Positions 8,927 through 18,656 of a stretch of 64,000 nt of DNA are shown here, piece after piece. The translations under genes and the position numbers were made by a program. Where the stretch lies: the NCBI GenBank assembly GCA_002711995.1, contig PASN01000009.1, positions 326,050 to 390,049 of the forward strand, read 5' to 3'. Origin of the DNA: Halobacteriovoraceae bacterium (GTDB taxonomy: Bacteria; Bdellovibrionota; Bacteriovoracia; Bacteriovoracales; Bacteriovoracaceae). The notes under the pieces were generated by a model. It was given only the letters and a program-made list of their open reading frames with translations, did not search any database and had not been told where the DNA came from. The first letter of the stretch is position 1, and each line of letters starts with the position of its first letter.

Positions 8927-10744
8927 TTATGACTTGTTCTTTAGAGAGGCCACCTCGGACTCAGTGTAGTAGATCAAGGTATCGCCAGGCTGTGGACGCT
9001 TCAAGTCCTTATCAGTTATAAACTGCACTCTGCCAGTGTCTCTAATAACCAACATAACGAGAATGAGTCTTCCTTTTTGCTCTTCCTTAAAAACTGTATA
9101 GCTAAACTTCTCTGTGAGCTTCACAGATTTAAAAGTCCACCCAGAGTGATACTTCTCCATCATGTTTTCGTAGAGTGCCTCTTCTGAGTTTTCTAGCTTT
9201 GTAAGCTCATGAGCTTCGGTGTCAAAATCTCCACCCAAGGCCTCTTTGTGGGTAGGAAGTTGATAGACATGATCCGAGCCCAATTCATGTTCAAGGTTGT
9301 GAACTAGCAATGAATTGTAAGAGTCGTCTTCGGTTAAGGCCAAAAGATAATTGTAAATAGTGAGCTCAGGTTCGCCATACTCAATATCATGCAAGATTTT
9401 TCCAAAGTGGACTTTTATCCCTCTCTGTCTAGCGTCACTTAGTTTGTACCAAGAGTGATCGGATATCATAACTGGGATTTTTAGATCTTGAAGTTTTGTC
9501 GCAAGTTGCACACTCCAAGGAGAGGCGCCCACGATTAAAACCCCGTGCTGACCTTCGGTTCTTAAACCAAACAGCTTTGAAAAAGGCTTAAGCCAAAGGC
9601 TGTGAACAACCACTGTAAGAATGATAACAGAGAAAACCACAGGAAGAACAAACTTCCCCTCTTCATACCCAGCATCCACCAATCCAGCGCCAACAACCCC
9701 GGCAACGGAAGCTGCAACTATTCCTCTTGGTCCATACAATCCTATTAGCAGTCTCTCTTTAAAAGAAACATCGCTTTTAATTGTACTTACAAATATGGCT
9801 ATCGGTCTTAAAACAAAAGAAAGAAGGAATATGTAAAGATAATGCCTAAAGCTTAACTCTTTCCAAACATCGATATCCAACGTTGAGGCCAAGATTATAA
9901 AGATTGTTGAGACTGCAAAGATGGCAAGGGACTCCTCAAATCTTCGAAGCTCCTTTGTAATTCTGACATCAGTATTTCCAACAATAAGCCCCATAATCGT
10001 TGCAGTCATAAGACCTGAGCCTTTTTGCAACAATTCACTCGCAATATACAAGACAAGGATTAAGGTTATAAAAAATGGAATCTTCAAAAACTGAGGAATC
10101 AATGCATGCTTAGCGGCCCACAAGATAAAGATACGAACACTGAATGCAATAGGAAATGACACAGCAATAACTTTTAAGATGTCTAGAAAGATATGATATG
10201 CGTCTGTATGTCCTTGGAGAATAAAGTTAAAGATCAAAACGGCAATCATCGCACCAATCGGATCGTTAATAATTCCTTCCCATTTCAAATACCTGGATGT
10301 CGACTTTACAAGCTTCGCCTCTCTCAATGCTGGAATAATTACCGTAGGCCCTGTCACGATTAATATAGAGCCAATAAGAAGACTCACCTTCCAATCGATT
10401 CCTGCAATAAATATCCCAGTCGCCGCTCCCAAGATTACATGCAAAATCACAGCTAGGGAGAATAAACGAATCAGTCCTCTTCCCACGTGGCGAAACTCAT
10501 AGAACTTTAGGGACATCCCACCCTCAAAAAGTATAACGGCAACCGCCAACTCTATCAGAGGGTTTAAAAGCTCCCCAAACATTACTTTAGGGTGGATAAG
10601 TTCAAGCACCGGACCCGCTAAAATCCCCAATGCGAGCAGTAGAATGATCACAGGAAACCTAAGCTTCCAAGCAATCCACTGAGAGGCGATTCCAAGTCCA
10701 AATACAATACCAAGTTCTTTAAAAATTAATGCGTGATGATCCAT
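8927..10744 (-). CDS. NhaP-type Na+/H+ antiporter with C-terminal RCK/TrkA-like domain
   Basis: A 605-residue CPA1-type cation:proton antiporter of the inner membrane. About the first 395 residues hold some 12 membrane segments with the family motifs LFEGGMSL, GPTVIIPAL and the INDP pair where the ion-binding Asp sits. The C-terminal third is soluble: a Rossmann-like fold starting LIVGASPWSVQLATKL and a TrkA-C-like end, which in relatives sense nucleotides or ions and gate transport. It is a single-gene unit ending at a strong terminator. Na+ versus K+ specificity cannot be read from the sequence. Confidence 0.88.
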   Translation of the reverse strand: MDHHALIFKELGIVFGLGIASQWIAWKLRFPVIILLLALGILAGPVLELIHPKVMFGELLNPLIELAVAVILFEGGMSLKFYEFRHVGRGLIRLFSLAVILHVILGAATGIFIAGIDWKVSLLIGSILIVTGPTVIIPALREAKLVKSTSRYLKWEGIINDPIGAMIAVLIFNFILQGHTDAYHIFLDILKVIAVSFPIAFSVRIFILWAAKHALIPQFLKIPFFITLILVLYIASELLQKGSGLMTATIMGLIVGNTDVRITKELRRFEESLAIFAVSTIFIILASTLDIDVWKELSFRHYLYIFLLSFVLRPIAIFVSTIKSDVSFKERLLIGLYGPRGIVAASVAGVVGAGLVDAGYEEGKFVLPVVFSVIILTVVVHSLWLKPFSKLFGLRTEGQHGVLIVGASPWSVQLATKLQDLKIPVMISDHSWYKLSDARQRGIKVHFGKILHDIEYGEPELTIYNYLLALTEDDSYNSLLVHNLEHELGSDHVYQLPTHKEALGGDFDTEAHELTKLENSEEALYENMMEKYHSGWTFKSVKLTEKFSYTVFKEEQKGRLILVMLVIRDTGRVQFITDKDLKRPQPGDTLIYYTESEVASLKNKS

Positions 10745-10831
10745 TATTTCACCTTATCTTAAGAAACCATAGAAATACAAATTAACTCATAGCGGAATAA
10801 GGTTTGTCTAAATGAATTCACAAAGAGTCCC

Positions 10832-10837
10832 TATAAT
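10832..10837 (+). promoter_or_regulatory. Candidate -10 box (TATAAT) for leuS
   Basis: An exact TATAAT hexamer. A start point about 7 bases downstream would fall on the upstream in-frame ATG at 10841, which supports the internal ATG at 10886 as the real leuS start. No clear -35 box was seen at the usual spacing. Confidence 0.5.
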
Positions 10838-10885
10838 TGTATGGTAAGTAGCGTAAAAAAATATCCAATCATTAAGGGAACTATC

Positions 10886-13279
10886 ATGGAATACAACTTC
10901 AAAGAGATTGAAAAGAAGTGGCAGAAGCACTGGGACGAGAACAAAACTTTTAAATCCGTAATGGATGAGTCAAAGCCTAAATACTACGTTTTAGACATGT
11001 TTCCCTACCCTTCAGGATCTGGCCTTCATGTTGGACATCCAGAAGGATATACTGCAACTGACATTGTTGCGCGTTATAAAAGAATGACAGGCCATAACGT
11101 TCTACACCCTATGGGCTGGGACAGCTTTGGACTTCCCGCTGAGAACTACGCCATTAAAACTGGCACTCACCCAGCAGTAACTACAGAAAAAAATATTGAA
11201 ACTTTTAAACGCCAATTAAAAATGCTTGGCTTCAGCTATGATTGGGACAGAGAAGTTGCCACCTCCAAAGTGGACTTTTACAAGTGGACCCAGTGGATTT
11301 TCGTTCAGCTATATAATAAAGGCCTGGCGTACGAATCGGAAATGAACGTTAACTGGTGTCCAGAGCTAAAAACAGTTCTAGCGAACGAGGAAATTGTGGA
11401 TGGGAAATCTGAAGTTGGAGGACATCCAGTTATCAGAAAACCAATGAAGCAGTGGATGCTTAAAATTACAGAATACGCTGATAGACTTCTTGAAGGCCTT
11501 GATGATCTTGACTGGCCAGAGTCCATTAAGGACATGCAAAGAAACTGGATTGGAAAATCAGAAGGCGCCCAAGTAGCTTTCGAAACCGAGACAGGTGAAA
11601 AGATCGAAGTTTTCACAACAAGACCAGATACTCTTTTTGGTGCCGCTTACATGGTTTTGGCCCCAGAACATGATCTAGTTGAGAAACTCACAACTGATGA
11701 TCAAAAAGACGCCGTTAAGGCCTACCAAGACGAAGCTGCAAAGAAATCTGATTTGGAGCGAACAGAACTTAACAAAGATAAAACCGGAGTTTTCATTGGC
11801 GCTTATGCTGTCAACCCAGCAAACAATAAGAAAGTGCCTGTTTACATTTCCGACTACATTCTCGCCACCTATGGCACCGGAGCAATCATGGCAGTTCCGG
11901 CACATGATGAGAGAGATTATGAGTTCGCCAAAAAGTTTGATTTAGAGATCGTTCCAGTGCTTGAAGGTGGAAACGTTGAAGAAGAGGCCTACACAGGAGA
12001 TGGAGCTCACATCAATTCCGACTTCCTAGATGGGATGAACAAAGAGGACGCCATTAAGAAAATGATCTCTTGGCTTGAAGAAAAAAATCTTGGATCTAAG
12101 AAAATAAATTATAAAATCAGAGATTGGCTATTCAGTAGACAACGCTACTGGGGTGAACCATTCCCAATTTTAAAATTTGAAGATGGAACTGTTCGTTGTT
12201 TGGAAGAAGACGAACTTCCGGTAACTCTTCCAGAAGTTGAAAAGTACGAGCCTAGCGGCACTGGCGAGTCGCCTTTGGCAACAATAGACGAGTGGCTCTA
12301 CATAACTGATCCAAAGACTGGAAAGAAAGCGAGAAGAGAAACTAACACAATGCCACAGTGGGCAGGATCTTGTTGGTACTATTTGCGCTACATCGATCCT
12401 AAGAACGCGGACAAACCTTGGGATGAAGATCTTGAGAAGTACTGGATGCCAGTAGACCTTTATGTAGGTGGAGCTGAGCACGCGGTAATGCACCTTTTAT
12501 ACGCTCGTTTTTGGCATAAGGTTTTATTTGACCTTGGATTGGTTTCCTCTGATGAGCCTTTTAAAAGACTTATTAATCAAGGTTTAATTCTTGGAGAGGA
12601 CGGTGAAAAAATGTCCAAATCCAGAGGTAACGTAATCAACCCAGATGGGGTTGTTGCCGAGTACGGCGCGGACACACTAAGACTTTATGAAATGTTCATG
12701 GGTCCTCTTGAAAAGGTTAAGCCATGGAATATGAACGGTCTTAAAGGTGTTTACAACTTTATGGGCAAGGCCTTTAAAACATTTGGAAACACCGACCTTT
12801 GGTCAGAGGACAGCGAAGAAACTACAAAGCTATTGCATAAAACAATAAAGAAGATCACAGAAGATATTGATGGACTTAAATTTAACACAGCAATTTCTCA
12901 GATGATGATCTTTACCAATCATTGTTCAAAAACAAAGAAGTTCTCCAAGGAGACGGCTGCGACATTTGCTCTTTTAATTTCCCCATTTGCTCCTCACGTT
13001 GGCGAAGAGCTTTGGGAAATGGCAGGAAACAAAGATTCATTGGCCCAGGCGCCATGGCCAAAATATGATCCAGAGCTTGCGAAGGATGATTTAGTGACCA
13101 TGGCCGTGCAGGTTAATGGAAAAACTAGAGCGACTTTGGATGTTCCAGCGGATATCTCAAAAGAAGATTTCTTTGCGAAGGCAAAAGCTGACGAGAGAAT
13201 CTCCAAGCACTTGGAAGGAAAAAATCTTATCAAAGAAATTTTCGTTCCAGGAAAGATCTGCAACTTTGTTGCTAAGTAA
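10886..13279 (+). CDS. leuS: Leucyl-tRNA synthetase
   Basis: A class I aminoacyl-tRNA synthetase that charges tRNA-Leu. The HIGH-type signature is in [15 protein letters not shown] near the N-terminus, the CP1 editing domain follows ([19 protein letters not shown]), the KMSKS loop is EKMSKSRGN, and the anticodon-binding and C-terminal domains close the protein. The start at 10886 gives 797 residues, beginning [13 protein letters not shown] as in other LeuRS, with AAGGGA six bases upstream. The frame extends to an ATG at 10841, but that codon lies at the likely transcription start. It appears monocistronic. Confidence 0.97.
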   Translation: MEYNFKEIEKKWQKHWDENKTFKSVMDESKPKYYVLDMFPYPSGSGLHVGHPEGYTATDIVARYKRMTGHNVLHPMGWDSFGLPAENYAIKTGTHPAVTTEKNIETFKRQLKMLGFSYDWDREVATSKVDFYKWTQWIFVQLYNKGLAYESEMNVNWCPELKTVLANEEIVDGKSEVGGHPVIRKPMKQWMLKITEYADRLLEGLDDLDWPESIKDMQRNWIGKSEGAQVAFETETGEKIEVFTTRPDTLFGAAYMVLAPEHDLVEKLTTDDQKDAVKAYQDEAAKKSDLERTELNKDKTGVFIGAYAVNPANNKKVPVYISDYILATYGTGAIMAVPAHDERDYEFAKKFDLEIVPVLEGGNVEEEAYTGDGAHINSDFLDGMNKEDAIKKMISWLEEKNLGSKKINYKIRDWLFSRQRYWGEPFPILKFEDGTVRCLEEDELPVTLPEVEKYEPSGTGESPLATIDEWLYITDPKTGKKARRETNTMPQWAGSCWYYLRYIDPKNADKPWDEDLEKYWMPVDLYVGGAEHAVMHLLYARFWHKVLFDLGLVSSDEPFKRLINQGLILGEDGEKMSKSRGNVINPDGVVAEYGADTLRLYEMFMGPLEKVKPWNMNGLKGVYNFMGKAFKTFGNTDLWSEDSEETTKLLHKTIKKITEDIDGLKFNTAISQMMIFTNHCSKTKKFSKETAATFALLISPFAPHVGEELWEMAGNKDSLAQAPWPKYDPELAKDDLVTMAVQVNGKTRATLDVPADISKEDFFAKAKADERISKHLEGKNLIKEIFVPGKICNFVAK

Positions 13280-13292
13280 AAAATATGATTCA

Positions 13293-13314
13293 TTGGACGC
13301 CTTTTGGCGTCCAA
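13293..13314 (+). terminator. Hairpin terminator after leuS
   Basis: A perfect 9-bp stem (13293-13301 with 13306-13314) around a TTTT loop, 14 bases after the leuS stop. A T-rich stretch (AATTTTTCC) follows after a short interval. Confidence 0.75.
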
Positions 13315-13347
13315 CTCCTTAATTTTTCCTCCACACCCCACTCATTT

Positions 13348-13377
13348 TTGCCAGGGCCAGTCTTTTTCCCCTAGAAT
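13348..13377 (+). promoter_or_regulatory. Candidate sigma-70 promoter for acs
   Basis: TTGCCA at 13348-13353 and TAGAAT at 13372-13377 are separated by 18 bases. This places the transcript start about 20 bases before the AGGAGG ribosome site of acs. Confidence 0.55.
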
Positions 13378-13404
13378 AACTTGTTAGCTTATTTAGGAGG
13401 AAAA

Positions 13405-15309
13405 ATGCACAATCGAATAGAGTCTGTAGAACAGTACAAAAGCTCGTACCACTCAAGCTTAAATGAAAGTGAGAGCTATTGGTCCAAAGTTGCAGATACA
13501 TTCACATGGAAAAAAGAGTGGAACTCAGTCACTAGCGGAAACTTTGAAGAGCTCAATGTTAAGTGGTTTGACGGCGCAAAGCTAAATATCACTGAAAACT
13601 GTCTTGACCGACACGTGCAAAATCATCCAGACAAAATTGCTATTTATTGGGAGCCAAATGACCCAAGTGATCTCGCAATAAGCTTTACCTACGCCGAAGT
13701 ATTGGAACAAGTAAACAAATTCTCCAATGTTTTGGTTGAAAATGGAGTGAACAAAGGTGATCGAGTTTGTTTCTACATGTCCATGATTCCAGAACTTCTT
13801 TTTGGTGTTTTGGCCTGTGCAAGAGTTGGCGCTGTCCATAGTGTGGTTTTTGGTGGCTTCTCTGCCAAGGCCTTGGCCGGAAGAGTGAGTGACTGCAAGG
13901 CCAAACTTCTAATCACCAATGACCAAGCATATCGCGGGACCAAGATTATTCCTCTAAAAAAGATCGTTGATGAGGCCATTCAAGGGTGTGAAAGCGTGGA
14001 GAAAGTCCTAGTTTTCAATAGAACTGGAGCCGAAGTTCCTATGACTGAAGGTCGAGATATCTGGCTCAACGATCTCTTAGCACAAGCTTCTGATACTTTT
14101 AGGCCAGTAGAAATGAACGCTGAAGATCCATTGTTTATTCTCTACACTTCAGGCTCCACGGGAACTCCAAAAGGTCTTCAGCATACCACAGCTGGCTACA
14201 TGGTCTGGGCAAGCGAAACATTTAAGAATGTGTTTCAGGCAGGTAAAAATGATGTTTACTGGTGCAGCGCTGATATTGGATGGATCACTGGACATAGTTA
14301 CATTGCTTACGGCCCCATGTTAAATGGCGTGACTCAAGTTATGTTTGAGGGAGTTCCAACGTTTCCCGACCCTTCCAGGTTTTGGCAAGTATGCGACAAA
14401 TATAAAGTAAGTCATTTCTATACCGCGCCAACGGCCATAAGAGCACTTGAAGCATGTGGACCAGAGCACGTGGAAAAGGCGGACTTATCATCCCTAAAAG
14501 TTTTGGGAACTGTTGGGGAGCCAATCAACGAGGATGCTTGGAATTGGTATAACGAGAAAGTTGGCAAAAAGAAGTGCCCGATTGTTGATACGTGGTGGCA
14601 GACAGAAACTGGAGGCATTATGATTTCTAGTCTTGCCGGAGTCACTCCTTCAATTCCGTGTCATGCGACTTTGCCACTCCCAGGCGTTGAGCCAGTCCTG
14701 GTTAATGATAAAGGTGAAAAGATTGAGGGAAATCCCGCTCAAGGAAATCTTTGCATAAACAGGCCCTGGCCAGGAATGGCCAGAACAATCTACGGAGACC
14801 ATGAAAGATACAGACAGACATATTTCAGCACTTATCCAGGAAAGTACTTCACAGGAGATGGAGCTAGAAGAGACGATGATGGCAACTACAGGATCACTGG
14901 ACGTGTTGACGATGTAATTAACGTTTCAGGGCATCGGATAGGCACCGCTGAGGTTGAGGATGTTATTGATGAACATCCAGAGGTTGTTGAAGCCGCGGTT
15001 GTTGGTTTTCCTCATGATATAAAAGGACAAGGAATCATGGCCTACATCATTCCTAAGAATACAAATGACTCTGACAATGAAGGGATTTTTGAACTTCTAA
15101 ATGAAATGATTACCAAAGACATCGGTCCAATAGCCAAACTGGATCGAATCGTCCTGGCCAATGACCTGCCTAAAACACGATCAGGAAAGATAATGAGGCG
15201 TATTCTCAGAAAGGTTGCCGCAGGTGAATTTGATCAATTAGGAGACATTTCCACGCTTTTAAATCCAGAGGCAGTGGAATCCATTATAGAAAAAGTTAAA
15301 GCTCAATAG
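13405..15309 (+). CDS. acs: Acetyl-CoA synthetase (AMP-forming)
   Basis: A 634-residue ANL-superfamily enzyme that converts acetate, ATP and CoA to acetyl-CoA in two steps through acetyl-AMP. Visible signatures are the P-loop YTSGSTGTPKGLQHTT, the DTWWQTETGG acyl-adenylate motif, the hinge region GRVDDVINVSGHRIGTAEVED, and the C-terminal KTRSGKIMRR whose lysine is the usual acetylation-control site. The ATG at 13405 is chosen because AGGAGG lies a few bases upstream; the frame extends to a TTG at 13381. The 3' end overlaps the convergent ABC ATPase gene by 14 bases. Confidence 0.96.
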   Translation: MHNRIESVEQYKSSYHSSLNESESYWSKVADTFTWKKEWNSVTSGNFEELNVKWFDGAKLNITENCLDRHVQNHPDKIAIYWEPNDPSDLAISFTYAEVLEQVNKFSNVLVENGVNKGDRVCFYMSMIPELLFGVLACARVGAVHSVVFGGFSAKALAGRVSDCKAKLLITNDQAYRGTKIIPLKKIVDEAIQGCESVEKVLVFNRTGAEVPMTEGRDIWLNDLLAQASDTFRPVEMNAEDPLFILYTSGSTGTPKGLQHTTAGYMVWASETFKNVFQAGKNDVYWCSADIGWITGHSYIAYGPMLNGVTQVMFEGVPTFPDPSRFWQVCDKYKVSHFYTAPTAIRALEACGPEHVEKADLSSLKVLGTVGEPINEDAWNWYNEKVGKKKCPIVDTWWQTETGGIMISSLAGVTPSIPCHATLPLPGVEPVLVNDKGEKIEGNPAQGNLCINRPWPGMARTIYGDHERYRQTYFSTYPGKYFTGDGARRDDDGNYRITGRVDDVINVSGHRIGTAEVEDVIDEHPEVVEAAVVGFPHDIKGQGIMAYIIPKNTNDSDNEGIFELLNEMITKDIGPIAKLDRIVLANDLPKTRSGKIMRRILRKVAAGEFDQLGDISTLLNPEAVESIIEKVKAQ

Positions 15310-15892
15310 TTTTAGACTTTATATTGTCCAAAGAGACTGAGTGATGAGCGGTGTACAGCACCGCTCTTTTTCTAAACCAGTCCTCCATAACTCTCCACAC
15401 ATCTTTTTCGGTATCAGAATCCATAGAGGAAAAGACTTCATCTATCAAAACAAGTTTTGGGGACAGCGCCTCTAAAATACTTAGCGCCACCAACTGCTTC
15501 TCCCCCCCACTTAAGGTATTAACAGCTCTCTCCAAGAAATCCTGCTTGTGAAGCTCTTCCAACATCCATGGAGTGTAGCTTTTACTCTTGTTTTTTTTAT
15601 AAGAGAAGATCGTTTGTATATACTCCTTCAATGTGTCGTCGGAGTTAATGTGAAATTGAGATATGAATGCCATATCATCTTTTTCAGGATTGAGATGGGA
15701 CACGGGTCTGCCCTCAAAACTAAAGACTTCACACTCAAACTTTTTAAGTCCCATTAAAGCGAGCATCAGTGAGCTTTTTCCACTCCCAGAGGCGCCTTCA
15801 ATTTTCACAACGTCAGAGCTTCCAACTTCAATTTTTTCAATTGAGACTTTAGGAGAATTTAATTTTAACTTTTCCACTCTAAGCATTGTCAC
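15296..15892 (-). CDS. fetA: ABC transporter ATP-binding protein, FetA-like
   Basis: A compact 198-residue ABC ATPase. Walker A is GASGSGKSS, the signature is LSGGEKQ, and Walker B is LVLIDEVFSS, followed by an H-loop histidine in YTAHH. It follows a FetB-type permease with a 14-base overlap, and the pair matches the FetAB arrangement, implicated in iron export and oxidative stress resistance in E. coli. A GTG at 15892 and an ATG at 15886 are both possible starts. The stop lies inside the end of acs on the opposite strand. Confidence 0.82.
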   Translation of the reverse strand: MTMLRVEKLKLNSPKVSIEKIEVGSSDVVKIEGASGSGKSSLMLALMGLKKFECEVFSFEGRPVSHLNPEKDDMAFISQFHINSDDTLKEYIQTIFSYKKNKSKSYTPWMLEELHKQDFLERAVNTLSGGEKQLVALSILEALSPKLVLIDEVFSSMDSDTEKDVWRVMEDWFRKRAVLYTAHHSVSLDNIKSKTIEL

Positions 15893-16649
15893 CCACTAAG
15901 ATTTCAGGATGTTTTTTTATTCTTAAACCTGCTAAAAAGGCCACAATTAGAATCCCTAGAAGTATCGTTGTCTGGATTGCCACTAAAATAAAATATTGAT
16001 ATTTGGCCGCAACAAAGGTGTCCTCACCAGCAATCAACTGACCAGTCATCATCCCAGGAATGCTCACGATTCCGACAACAAGCATTGTGTTTAGTATAGG
16101 GGTCAGGCCAGACTTTAGAGACTTTGCCACTAGGGGAAAAAGGGCCTCCTTCTTACTCGCGCCAAAACCTATTGATTGAATAAGTGAGAATCGGTTGTCT
16201 GAAAAGGACTCAAAGAAACTGTTTAGTCCAAGGGTAAGTCCATTTAAAGAGTTTCCTACGAGCATGCCAACAAAAGGAATGAAAAACAATGGGCGCAAGA
16301 ATTGATCATTCCCAATCACCAGAAGGCCTAACACTATATTGGGAAACACCGACAAAGCTATGGAAATAAAAGCTTCAACATATCCAATCAACAATCCCTT
16401 GGTTCTTTTAACCAGAGTTCTCGTGGCAAAGGCAAGGATTATAGCTAAAACAATAACTAGCGACATTATTGAATCAAGTTGAGTTGCCTTGGCCAAAACA
16501 AGTGATAGCAGAGACAACTGAGCAAAAGAGCGCAAATTCGCCAAAGCCGCGACTTTTCTTTGCTCTTTGGAATACAGACCAAGAATCAGAGAATTAATAA
16601 ATCCAATCAAGATTAAGATGAAAACTGACCAGAGAGAGATGTCTTTCAT
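15879..16649 (-). CDS. fetB: FetB-like ABC transporter permease (UPF0014)
   Basis: A 256-residue inner-membrane protein with about seven hydrophobic segments. It carries the UPF0014/FetB hallmarks: GNSLNGLTLGLNSF, a GASKKEALFPLVAKSLKSGL cytoplasmic loop that contacts the ATPase, and SIPGMMTGQLIAGE. The E. coli relative works with FetA and affects iron homeostasis. The gene order here is permease then ATPase, the reverse of the E. coli order. Substrate is inferred from family only. Confidence 0.85.
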   Translation of the reverse strand: MKDISLWSVFILILIGFINSLILGLYSKEQRKVAALANLRSFAQLSLLSLVLAKATQLDSIMSLVIVLAIILAFATRTLVKRTKGLLIGYVEAFISIALSVFPNIVLGLLVIGNDQFLRPLFFIPFVGMLVGNSLNGLTLGLNSFFESFSDNRFSLIQSIGFGASKKEALFPLVAKSLKSGLTPILNTMLVVGIVSIPGMMTGQLIAGEDTFVAAKYQYFILVAIQTTILLGILIVAFLAGLRIKKHPEILVGDNA

Positions 16650-16708
16650 ACATTTGATTTATCACATTAAAGAGCTAGAATTAAATTAATTATTCTCAAA
16701 GGATAAAT

Positions 16709-16882
16709 ATGAAAATGCTTTCTATGCGAGACTTTATAACCCTTATTACCCTCTCCACTCTTTTTTATGGAGCTCTAGAGTTTAAGAGTTATTTAGAAGT
16801 CAACTTTGTGGAAAATGACACGCCAGTCAAAAAAGAATTCAATAGAGCGTTAAATGGCTACCCAGCTGCTAAAACACCTTAA
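16709..16882 (+). CDS. Small 57-residue membrane-anchored ORF
   Basis: A short reading frame starting MKMLSMRDFITLITL with one hydrophobic segment (about residues 9-22), then a charged tail ending YPAAKTP. AAAGGA lies six to seven bases before the ATG, which supports translation. It sits in the divergent gap between fetB and the CTP-dependent kinase gene, and its last 14 bases overlap the end of that kinase on the other strand. No similarity was recognised. It could be a small inner-membrane protein. Confidence 0.5.
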   Translation: MKMLSMRDFITLITLSTLFYGALEFKSYLEVNFVENDTPVKKEFNRALNGYPAAKTP

Positions 16883-17534
16883 AAAATAAATTAATGACGT
16901 AAATTCCCGCCCCACTAACGACAGGGATCGTCATATTGTCATCGATATTGAAAGCACTGAACATTTCGCTGATTGTCCCAAAAAGTGCCGCAAAAAAACA
17001 AAAAATCAAAACCATATGACTAGGAGCGCCAGAGTCTAAAGTAACAAAGGCCATGATTGCATAACAGGCCAAAAAGCATGCCACACTTCCCTGAAGTGTC
17101 TTGTTTGGCAGAATTTGGTCCTTGCCAAACTTCACACCCACAATGGAGGCAATTGGATCAGCAAAAACCAAAAAATAAATCGACACCAAAGCGACCTCTG
17201 GCGGGAAAAAGTAGATACTAAGAGCAGAGCCCATTGCATAGAAAGGCAAACCAGAAAAGCTCTGAATTTCTGACTTTCTAAGAATCAAACCAAAATACTT
17301 AACTGCAAATTGATTCATCTTTTCATTGTTTAGTCGAAGAAAATCAAGAATGAAGCCTGCCAACCCAATAGCAAAGGCAATCCATCCGAAGAAGTCCAAT
17401 GAAGAATCTGATGCGTGATATAAAAATATGGCCAATGAGCCCATTGTGACGTGCCACACCTTTCTTGCCAAATGCATGTCTGAGCGACCCGCCAGGTCTT
17501 TTGTAATAAGTTTCAAAGTCATTTCGTTGTTCAT
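16869..17534 (-). CDS. CTP-dependent diacylglycerol/dolichol-type kinase
   Basis: A 221-residue polytopic membrane protein of the SEC59/phytol kinase-like cytidylyltransferase superfamily. The N-terminal LARKVWHVTMGS and the central FADPIASIVGVKFGK, the NKTLQGSVACF loop, and the late IDDNMTIPVVSG motif are the conserved blocks. Relatives phosphorylate dolichol, phytol or diacylglycerol using CTP. Seven or so membrane segments can be seen. A lipid-salvage or phosphatidate-forming role is likely, but the lipid substrate cannot be told from sequence. Confidence 0.8.
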   Translation of the reverse strand: MNNEMTLKLITKDLAGRSDMHLARKVWHVTMGSLAIFLYHASDSSLDFFGWIAFAIGLAGFILDFLRLNNEKMNQFAVKYFGLILRKSEIQSFSGLPFYAMGSALSIYFFPPEVALVSIYFLVFADPIASIVGVKFGKDQILPNKTLQGSVACFLACYAIMAFVTLDSGAPSHMVLIFCFFAALFGTISEMFSAFNIDDNMTIPVVSGAGIYVINLFFKVF

Positions 17535-17612
17535 ATAACTGCTTACAGCAATAAATTATATTTAGCTCGTTACCCCTGTGATTTTAACGCTTTAAAAACT
17601 GTAAATTGTATC

Positions 17613-17618
17613 TATAAT
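17613..17618 (+). promoter_or_regulatory. Candidate -10 box (TATAAT) for the MinD-like operon
   Basis: An exact TATAAT, with a TTTAAA at 17591-17596 as a possible -35 at a 16-base spacing. The leader to the ATG at 17694 would be about 70 bases and holds a GCTAA / TTAGC inverted repeat. Confidence 0.45.
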
Positions 17619-17693
17619 TAAAGCTGACGCTAATCAAGGTCACATAAGCTGGGTTAGCATACTTTAATTTTTTCAAAAATCAATAGATTCTAT

Positions 17694-18641
17694 ATGAGTA
17701 TTATCAACGACTTAAACAATAACGAGCTTCTCTCCCATCACAGAAAGTGTAAAATCTGGGCCATTGGCGGCGGAAAAGGTGGAGTGGGAAAAAGCTTGGT
17801 CACGGCCAACACCTCCATTTGTCTGGCCCTTATGGGTTACAAGGTCGTTACAGTGGACTTGGACTTGGGCGGCGCAAACATGCACACATGCCTAGGGGTG
17901 CCCATTCCAGAAAAAACACTTTCGGACTATGTTTCAAAAAAGGTCACAGACATTAATGACCTTTTAGTAAGCACCCCTATCAAGAATCTTCAAATTATAA
18001 GCGGCGCGCAAGACGAGTTGGGAATTGCAAACCTGAAGCAAATGCATAAAAACAAGATCCTCTCAAAGCTTGGGGACCTTGATGCTGACTATGTTCTTTT
18101 AGATTTAGGAGCGGGCACAAGCTACAACACTTTGGACTTTTTCATCTCAGCGGATAAGGGAGCTCTCGTCATCCTGCCAGAGCCAACCTCAATTGAGAAC
18201 ACTTATAGATTTATAAAGTCTGTGTATCACAGAAGACTAAAAATGATCGAAGAGCTTTTGGATATTCAACCTTTGATCAATCAGGCGATGAATTCAAAGT
18301 TATCAACTCCTCAGAACACCCCTGTCGAGTTGATCAAGAAAGTTATTGAGATCAATCCTGAGATGGGCCAAAAGCTTCAACGTGAAATTTCAAAATTCAG
18401 ACCTAAAATCATTATGAACCAAGTCAGAAGCCAGAACGACATTGATATTGGCTTCTCCATCCAAAACGTCTGCAGAAGGTACTTTGGGATCAACATTGAT
18501 TATGTGGGATACCTAGATTACGATGCAAGCGTTTGGCAAAGTGTTAAAAAGAGAAGGCCACTCCTTATGGAGTTTCCAAACTCAAAACTTGTTAACAACT
18601 TTGATCGCATGGTTCAAAAAATGTTGGATATGAACGATTAA
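17694..18641 (+). CDS. MinD/ParA-family P-loop ATPase (FlhG/MinD-like)
   Basis: A 315-residue deviant-Walker ATPase. The N-terminal motif GGGKGGVGKSLVTANTS holds the signature lysine, followed by VDLDLGGANMHTCLG and a later LLDLGAGTSYNTLDF. This family positions cell machinery such as flagella, division sites or chromosomes by ATP-controlled dimerisation on membranes. The gene is followed after 15 bases by a DnaJ-HTH fusion, a pairing I associate with deltaproteobacteria-like genomes. No amphipathic MinD tail is obvious at the C-terminus. Assignment to FlhG, MinD or another orphan type is open. Confidence 0.82.
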   Translation: MSIINDLNNNELLSHHRKCKIWAIGGGKGGVGKSLVTANTSICLALMGYKVVTVDLDLGGANMHTCLGVPIPEKTLSDYVSKKVTDINDLLVSTPIKNLQIISGAQDELGIANLKQMHKNKILSKLGDLDADYVLLDLGAGTSYNTLDFFISADKGALVILPEPTSIENTYRFIKSVYHRRLKMIEELLDIQPLINQAMNSKLSTPQNTPVELIKKVIEINPEMGQKLQREISKFRPKIIMNQVRSQNDIDIGFSIQNVCRRYFGINIDYVGYLDYDASVWQSVKKRRPLLMEFPNSKLVNNFDRMVQKMLDMND

Positions 18642-18656
18642 TAAAAAGAGCTCTAT

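Noticed and set aside
10841..10885. Upstream ATG giving a 15-residue extension of LeuS
   Set aside because: It lies at the likely transcription start after TATAAT, lacks a ribosome site, and the extension does not fit LeuRS starts; the ATG at 10886 has AAGGGA.
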